DNA of 7,657 nucleotides, from contig PFTO01000049.1 in assembly GCA_002789615.1 (NCBI GenBank), positions 1 through 7,657 of the forward strand, read 5' to 3'. Shown in pieces: positions 6,278 through 7,657 of the stretch. Position numbers and translations under genes: made by a program. The first letter of the stretch is position 1. Each line of letters opens with the position of its first letter. Origin of the DNA: Acidobacteria bacterium CG_4_9_14_3_um_filter_49_7 (lineage in GTDB: Bacteria; Acidobacteriota; Holophagae; Thermotomaculales; Thermotomaculaceae). The notes under the pieces were generated by a model. It searched no databases. It worked only from the letters and a program-made list of their open reading frames with translations, and was not told the DNA's origin.

Positions 6278-7657
6278 TGTTTCCCCCAATCAGTTCAGCG
6301 GCGTGTTTTAAAGAAGTCTCTGTAATCTCGCGGCCGCCGGTCATCCGCGCGATTTCCTGAAGACGCTGTTCTTTTGATAGAAATTGTACCATTGTGCGGG
6401 TACGACCTTCAACCACCGTTTTTAATACGGAAAAATGACAGCTGGCAGCTGCAGCTACCTGTCCAAGATGTGTCACACACAATACCTGTCGGCTATTGGA
6501 CAGTTTGTTGAGCTTGGCGGCAAGGGAGACGGCTGCTTGCCCGCCGATCCCGGCATCGACTTCATCGAATACCGCGGTAATCGCATCGTCTTCTCCAGCC
6601 GAGACTACTTTGATTGCCAGCATGATGCGGGCGATTTCACCACCGGACGCAACTTTTGCCAGAGGCTTCAATTCTTCCCCCACGTTGGGAGAAATCAGCA
6701 GTTCGGCGCGATCCAATCCGGTTTCTCCATGTGAGAATGACAGGACTGCATCCAGGGAGGTCCCTGGATTCTCGTTGATGTTGAAGAGGAATTGAATTTT
6801 TACGTCCGGCATGGCCAGCGCAGCCAGTTCGCCTTTCAGTTTCTCTGCGAAACCGGTTGCGGCTTTCTTCCGGGTTTCAGACAGGTGGTTTGCTGAATCC
6901 CACCACTCCAGATGGGTGGCAAATAGTTCCTGTCCCTGTTCCTTCACTCGGAATGCCAGCTCTTCCAGGTCGCTTAACCTGTCTCGGCATTTCTGCAAAT
7001 GGGCAACAATCTCATCGTAGCTGTCTCCATATTTCCCCTGAAGCCGCTCAATTTCTACCAGGCGAGATTCAATGTCGTCAAGGGACATGCCGCTTTCCTG
7101 CATTTCCATTCCCATTTCTGAAATGTCCTGTTCCAGTTCCGAAATCAGAGTTATGGTATTTTTCAATGGTTCCAGATAGGGTTGGAAACGGGACTGAAGG
7201 GGGGCAATTCTCTCTACATGGCCCGCCAGATGAACGAGCCCGTTTACCAGGCCGTCCTTCTCTTCATCGTGGAACAAGGCCTCTATTTCTTCCAGGGCTT
7301 CCTTGATTCGCGTGGAATTTTTCAGGAAGGATTTTCTTTCCATCAGCGTGTCCAGTTCCTCCGGTTTCAGGTCGACCGTTTCGATTTCCCGGATTTGAAA
7401 CCGGAGCATGTCCATTTCCTGATTCTTTTCCTTTTCATCCAGAAGAAGAGAACGATACGCCTTTTTGGCCGCTGTGACGCGCCTGGTTAGGGTAGCCAGG
7501 TTTGCCAGCTCTTCCCCGGTGCCTGCAAAGGCATCCAGAAACCCCAGATGATTTTCCGGTTGCAGCAGGAGCTGCTGGTCATTCTGGGAGTGAATTTGTA
7601 CCAGTTCACGACCAATTTCTGCCAGGCGATTCAGTGGGACCAGTTCGCCATTGATGA
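6270..7657 (-). CDS. recN: DNA repair protein RecN, 5' end missing
   Basis: RecN is an SMC-like ATPase that acts at DNA double-strand breaks in recombinational repair. The frame stays open to the window edge, so the visible part is about 461 residues. With a family length near 550, roughly the first 90-100 residues, including the Walker A motif, lie outside. The first visible residues (INGELVPLNRLAEIGRELVQ, then IHSQNDQQ and LDAFAG) match the RecN pattern behind the N-terminal ATPase lobe. A long central stretch (about 7500-6820) is rich in Glu, Leu and Lys, as expected for the coiled coil. The C-terminal lobe has the ABC signature ASGGE (6636-6650), Walker B ITAVFDEVDAGIGG (about 6540-6578) and VTHLGQVAA with the switch His. 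TAA is at 6270-6272. An internal Met at 7415 is not the start. Confidence 0.96.
   Translation of the reverse strand, partial: INGELVPLNRLAEIGRELVQIHSQNDQQLLLQPENHLGFLDAFAGTGEELANLATLTRRVTAAKKAYRSLLLDEKEKNQEMDMLRFQIREIETVDLKPEELDTLMERKSFLKNSTRIKEALEEIEALFHDEEKDGLVNGLVHLAGHVERIAPLQSRFQPYLEPLKNTITLISELEQDISEMGMEMQESGMSLDDIESRLVEIERLQGKYGDSYDEIVAHLQKCRDRLSDLEELAFRVKEQGQELFATHLEWWDSANHLSETRKKAATGFAEKLKGELAALAMPDVKIQFLFNINENPGTSLDAVLSFSHGETGLDRAELLISPNVGEELKPLAKVASGGEIARIMLAIKVVSAGEDDAITAVFDEVDAGIGGQAAVSLAAKLNKLSNSRQVLCVTHLGQVAAAASCHFSVLKTVVEGRTRTMVQFLSKEQRLQEIARMTGGREITETSLKHAAELIGGNNE
6281..6287 (-). promoter_or_regulatory. Ribosome binding site deciding the SPFH start
   Basis: GGGGGAA on the minus strand lies within the last codons of recN, a few nt before ATG 6277. 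An in-frame TTG at 6289 would place this site inside the coding region, so the ATG is the better start. Confidence 0.55.

Noticed and set aside
4440..6325. Several plus-strand frames of 140-185 codons opposite the SPFH genes
   Set aside because: They are antisense shadows; the minus-strand proteins show clear SPFH motifs and start signals.
6270..7415. A complete 381-aa protein starting at the ATG at 7415
   Set aside because: The same frame continues open to the window edge with typical RecN residues (IHSQNDQQ, LDAFAG), so this Met is internal and the gene is cut by the window.
1..7657. tRNA, rRNA, CRISPR array or intact insertion sequence
   Set aside because: No cloverleaf-like segment, regularly spaced repeat array or recognisable transposase was seen on either strand.

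Overview
The window is a compact, one-directional gene cluster from a Gram-negative (two-membrane) bacterium. All supported protein genes lie on the minus strand, so transcription runs from high to low coordinates. In order of transcription they are recN (its 5' end lies beyond the window), two adjacent SPFH/prohibitin-type membrane proteins, coaD, a tolQ/exbB-type gene, a tolR/exbD-type gene, a tolA/tonB-type gene and tolB. The envelope genes (a proton-driven inner-membrane motor, an energy-transducing rod and a periplasmic propeller protein) require an outer membrane. The base composition is about half G+C and the genetic code looks standard. I cannot assign a phylum. The mosaic of Tol genes with a TonB-like third component and no pal directly behind tolB differs from the classical gammaproteobacterial layout.

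Layout: 1-540 is largely non-coding or degenerate. It holds a perfect 15-bp palindrome, two doubtful short reading frames, three tandem heptamers and a hairpin just behind tolB. From 541 to 7657 there is almost no space between genes. tolB, the tonB-like gene, tolR and tolQ (541-3669) are separated by 2 bp or less, or overlap. coaD (3662-4159) overlaps tolQ by 8 bp. Only 28 bp separate coaD from the second SPFH gene. The two SPFH genes overlap by 4 bp, and the first overlaps the recN stop by 8 bp. Several Shine-Dalgarno sequences lie inside the last codons of the preceding gene, which suggests coupled translation of one long transcript.

Together, TolQ and TolR form a proton-driven stator, the TonB/TolA-like protein carries energy across the periplasm and TolB is the periplasmic partner. 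This machinery keeps the outer membrane attached during constriction. The two SPFH paralogues probably form a hetero-oligomeric membrane ring or scaffold like HflK/HflC. RecN (DNA break repair) and CoaD (coenzyme A synthesis) are housekeeping genes that share the transcript.

No wholly new system is evident. The points most worth a second look are the SPFH pair, one member of which has a lipoprotein-like N-terminus, the missing pal, and the palindrome-bearing accessory sequence at the left end.
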